From Methanobacterium sp. UBA410 (GTDB lineage: Archaea; Methanobacteriota; Methanobacteria; Methanobacteriales; Methanobacteriaceae), in the NCBI GenBank assembly GCA_002498385.1, contig DAHH01000003.1, positions 196,876 to 211,717 of the forward strand: DNA of 14,842 nt. Direction: 5' to 3'. Positions within the stretch are counted from its first letter, which is position 1. The number at the start of each line of letters is the position of its first letter. The position numbers and the translations under genes are program-made. This document shows, piece by piece, positions 12,901 to 14,842 of the stretch. A model generated the notes under the pieces. It made no database searches. It had not been told where the DNA came from and saw nothing but the letters and a program-made list of their open reading frames with translations.

Positions 12901-14842
12901 GAGTGTGGTTGTGATGGTTGCTGTTCCTGATGTGGATGTTCCACAGTTAAATGTTGCACTGGCCTTTCCATTTCTTGTATAAGCCGTGTTAGTTACGGTG
13001 CCTAAGTTAGTTGCGAAGTTTACAGGTATATTGTCGGGAACATGTCCCTCTGATGATGTATCCTCACCATTGCTGTTCTGGGTTAAATCCACTGTTATGT
13101 TTGTATTTTCGTGGGAGTTAGTTGAGGATGCTGTTGTATTTAGAATCAACCATGGGGCGTATGTTGTTCCATTTGCACTGTAAATATCGCTTCCATTGTC
13201 TGTGGAGACTGTTGGGTTGTTTGTTCCCCACCAATTGTTTGTAGCATTGATTGTGCTGTTATCATCATTTTCAAGTCCGTAAACTGTATTTCCGAATATG
13301 ACGTTGAAATTAATATTAACAGTAGAATTGTAACTAGTTATTCCAGTGTTTTCATTGTTTGTTATTGTATTTCCCGTTATAATGTTGTTTGAACTGTTGA
13401 TTAAGTTTATTCCATCTGAGTTATTGTTTATAGTGTTGTTTTGGATTTTGTTGTTGTTTGAGCTGTATTGAATGAGTATTCCACTCCAAGTATTTTTTGT
13501 CACTGTATTTCCATTTACCGTGTTGTTTGAACTGTTGATTAAGTTTATTCCATCAAAATTGTTGTTTATAGTGTTGTTTTGGATTGTGTTGTTGTTTGAG
13601 CCACCCTCTAACTCGATTCCGGCATCATTATTAAGGAAAGAGTTTTCATAAATGGTACAATTGGATGTTCCGTTCAAAAAAACTCCATCTGCTCCGGTAG
13701 AACCTTCTATAGTGAGATATTTAATTGTTGATCCGGTTCCGCCTGAATTTATGGTGATAACAGGGTTTGAGGGGTCTAAAGCTTGTATTGTTGGGGTTGC
13801 TCCGGGTGCTGGCATTAGGGTGAGTTGTTTGTTTATGATGATGTTTTCTATGTAAGTGCCTGATTGTAGGGTTATAACGTCGCCGTTGCTTGTTGATGAG
13901 TCATCTATAGCGTCCTGGATCTTTGAATAGGTTTTACCTGTGTTAACATCTTTTACAAGGTTTAAAATGTAGTTAACTGTTTGAACAGCTGCCTCATTAC
14001 CAGCATTATCCACAGCCATGAACTTTAAAACTGTAGAACCAGGATTAACAATATTTATGGGACTTGTGTATCTTGTACTGGATGTTGTAGGCGTGCTACC
14101 ATCTAATGTATAATAAATAGTTGAATTAAAGCCAAAATCATCGTTTGCGGTTAAAGTCACTACTTGGGTAGAATTATAAACTCCTCCTGGTAGATTTGCC
14201 GTTATTTTTAAAGGTAAAATGTCGATTGTGATATTGTTTTGTGAACTCTGTTTATCAAGTGTGGTTGTGATGGTTGCTGTTCCTGATGTGGATGTTCCAC
14301 AGTTAAATGTTGCACTGGCTTTCCCGTTTCTTGTATAAGCCGTGTTAGTTATGGTGCCTAAGTTAGTTGCGAAGTTTACAGGTATATTGTCAGGAATATG
14401 TCCCTGAGGAGAAGTATCTCCACCAGTATTATTGTGAGTTAAATCCGCTGTGACTGTGGAGTTATCTTTAGTGACTGTAGGGTTTACGGTTGTATTTAGA
14501 ATCAGCCATGGTGCGTATGTTGTTCCATTTGCACTGTTAATATCGCTTCCATTATCTGTGGAGACTGTTGGGTTGTTTGTTCCCCACCAATTGTTTGTAG
14601 CATTGATTGTGCTGTTATCATCATTTTTAAGTCCGTAAGCTATGTTTCCAGAGATTATATTGAAATTGATGGTGGCAGATGAGTTGTAAATGTATATTCC
14701 ATCAATACTATTATTTATTATAATATTTTCAGTTATACTACTATTATTGGAGCCCTCTAACTCAATTCCAAATTGGTTATTTGTTATAATATTTCTATTT
14801 ATTAAGTTATACCCTGAAGAACCAATGAAGATTCCTGTACAA
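9985..14842 (-). CDS. giant adhesin-like surface protein, N-terminus beyond the window
   Basis: The frame stays open to the right edge, so a GTG at 14160 is internal and more than 1,600 residues are visible without a start or signal peptide. Asn/Thr/Ser-rich with many N-x-S/T sequons, it is typical of methanogen adhesin-like proteins outside the membrane. Blocks recur: right-handed parallel beta-helix (NNTINNN repeats, about 13300-13860), an NWWG segment with APWLILNTT, an Ig/invasin-like domain (HVPDNIPVNF, about 12890-13130), and chitobiase-C-like units (YYTLDGS, about 12440-12800 and 13990-14150). After about 11350 the repeats end and a unique region begins, with SFCEDRS and DCDHSMGM, then ETGIMRD, CGITDYFWGDIQLERW (core 10381-10407), EHWGE, DVIND, and a tail of about 100 charged or aromatic residues ending KQVV. 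There is no membrane anchor or pseudomurein-binding repeat at the C-terminus. The last module recurs in cassettes A and B. Confidence 0.9.
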   Translation of the reverse strand, partial: CTGIFIGSSGYNLINRNIITNNQFGIELEGSNNSSITENIIINNSIDGIYIYNSSATINFNIISGNIAYGLKNDDNSTINATNNWWGTNNPTVSTDNGSDINSANGTTYAPWLILNTTVNPTVTKDNSTVTADLTHNNTGGDTSPQGHIPDNIPVNFATNLGTITNTAYTRNGKASATFNCGTSTSGTATITTTLDKQSSQNNITIDILPLKITANLPGGVYNSTQVVTLTANDDFGFNSTIYYTLDGSTPTTSSTRYTSPINIVNPGSTVLKFMAVDNAGNEAAVQTVNYILNLVKDVNTGKTYSKIQDAIDDSSTSNGDVITLQSGTYIENIIINKQLTLMPAPGATPTIQALDPSNPVITINSGGTGSTIKYLTIEGSTGADGVFLNGTSNCTIYENSFLNNDAGIELEGGSNNNTIQNNTINNNFDGINLINSSNNTVNGNTVTKNTWSGILIQYSSNNNKIQNNTINNNSDGINLINSSNNIITGNTITNNENTGITSYNSTVNINFNVIFGNTVYGLENDDNSTINATNNWWGTNNPTVSTDNGSDIYSANGTTYAPWLILNTTASSTNSHENTNITVDLTQNSNGEDTSSEGHVPDNIPVNFATNLGTVTNTAYTRNGKASATFNCGTSTSGTATITTTLNNQTVELNLSLNDTQLVVTVNPVGSLYNTTQNVTLNGGNSTIYYTLDGSDPGLNGTVYSNPIPINTTTTLRYIATDNHGNWSPEYTQNYIIDTTAPTTTVNIKGGVYSTTQTMTLTATDNLDPNPIIYYTMDGTDPTTSSTRYTGPITLQMNSTTKTAVTLKFMAVDNAGNKEQIQTETYTLTLPIVDINNNNTYTSIQDAVNDPLTLKGDTIQVYSGTYTETITVNKKLLIMPVSGNNVTIKAADSTGSAFIITSGGSGSVIEGFTVYGNINLEANNCTIYLNNIVGNGTAGILAFNSFNNTILNNIISANGFDGIWSNSSSNTIYGNTISGCEVGIYSENSTDKITSNNIINNHYGIWTYNSTENIQFNRITGNSYGLKNDIGTVNATDNWWGSNSDPSTISGDICNESGTVIYNPWLVLSLTPSSTNSGGNTSVTADLTHNNTGGDTSSTGHVPDNIPVNFTTTFGTITGLAYTVKGKATTILNLGSTQNTTVTTTANLDNQTINTTGLITTGTAIITITGTCIDDSTGQPLNITYNIPLNESVTWFGILGIPGTIGSTPVDYLKVIVDGIVVVEKTLYPSSSAAVDTITINIVYPGVAGYNITVTDPNSTTTMNLTFPGNNIQRISKLTFMGSPFDFLQSFAIATTDVTNTVAQYWVNQQSNYTSSSAMNAAYNAFLASLMVEYIHDQIADSIASTYNVTWSRTNPIMVSFCEDRSTMYLTLDCDHSMGMTVVGTTINMWAFNFISSSFISLIEGAVMNASTNGTFGSITMDIINAYLSNSTSLEIFMQNISIIEENGNEFITIDPETGIMRDINTTTNLCGITDYFWGDIQLERWIVEHWGEIVTQAAISLIQVFSDVINDVNDKIHKRWEKFIENYTSFKNQWDDYFTDFPAPVPTDGDSIIGLLEGDPYSFLLGYSLDISIWQVKHHWQDDISPLIYPVVYENITANSINNHVTHLISQIKQVV
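12905..13282 (-). repeat. adhesin block repeat, copy 2 (1,356-bp period)
   Basis: This stretch is nearly identical in large parts to 14261-14638; the offset is exactly 1,356 bp (452 codons) at several independent anchor points. It encodes the end of a beta-helix, the NWWGTNNPTVSTDNGSDI segment and the Ig-like domain. The centre, about 13045-13140, is more diverged. Confidence 0.8.
13384..13462 (-). repeat. 138-bp period repeat in the beta-helix, unit 1
   Basis: This 79-bp stretch matches 13522-13600 with about five mismatches, at an offset of 138 bp (46 codons, about two turns of the beta-helix). It encodes QNNTINNNSDGINLINSSNN. Confidence 0.75.
13522..13600 (-). repeat. 138-bp period repeat in the beta-helix, unit 2
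   Basis: Partner of 13384-13462, encoding QNNTINNNFDGINLINSSNN. The spacing keeps the frame and the helix register, so unequal crossing-over here would change the length of the stalk without breaking the protein. Confidence 0.75.
14261..14638 (-). repeat. adhesin block repeat, copy 1 (1,356-bp period)
   Basis: Partner of 12905-13282. A third, more diverged version of the same block (NWWGSNSDPS and the following Ig-like domain) is found around 11400-11760, showing that the protein grew by duplication of a whole beta-helix/Ig-like unit. Confidence 0.8.

Noticed and set aside
13300..13640. CRISPR-like appearance of repeated units
   Set aside because: The repeats are coding, in phase with beta-helix coils, diverged and not separated by unique spacers of constant length.
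14158..14160. GTG as the start of the giant adhesin
   Set aside because: The same frame runs without a stop to the right edge and encodes more beta-helix, NWWG and Ig-like repeats, so the GTG is internal.

Overview
The window reads as chromosome of a mesophilic, AT-rich methanogenic archaeon of the order Methanobacteriales, most likely Methanobacterium or a close relative. The support is a class II O-phosphoseryl-tRNA synthetase, an archaeal CTP-dependent riboflavin kinase, a soluble thiol:fumarate reductase A subunit and a very large Asn/Thr/Ser-rich beta-helix adhesin. Archaeal promoter elements and GGAGG/GGTGAT-type ribosome binding sites also fit.

Left part (about 1-5970) is a housekeeping block. 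On the minus strand, in transcription order, lie sepS (phosphoseryl-tRNA synthetase), a gap, then endonuclease V overlapping ribK by 11 nt, a 220-nt leader with a palindrome and three short repeats, and ribB. Divergent from sepS on the plus strand is tfrA. A small unknown gene converges on tfrA and overlaps its 3' end by 24 nt.

Middle part (about 5970-7570) is decaying DNA. It holds a frameshifted AbrB-like small gene, a multiply interrupted small membrane-protein gene, a short GC-richer fragment, and a DUF5518-like membrane gene split by two frameshifts.

Right part (about 7620-14842, all minus strand) is the most interesting. A giant surface protein, whose N-terminus lies beyond the right edge, is built of repeated beta-helix / Ig-like / chitobiase-C-like blocks. 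It ends in a C-terminal module (core WGDIQLERW) followed by a unique tail. Two further partial copies of that module lie downstream, each with its own tail and without the adhesin body. Each of the three copies is directly followed by a gene for a small membrane protein. This adhesin + C-terminal cassette + small membrane protein layout, with orphan cassettes downstream, is how polymorphic toxin/immunity loci (CdiA-CT/CdiI, Rhs, MafB) are arranged in bacteria. I propose, as inference only, that this is an archaeal locus of that type, with pore-forming-like tails and membrane immunity proteins. One orphan is clearly decayed and a second is fused to foreign sequence.
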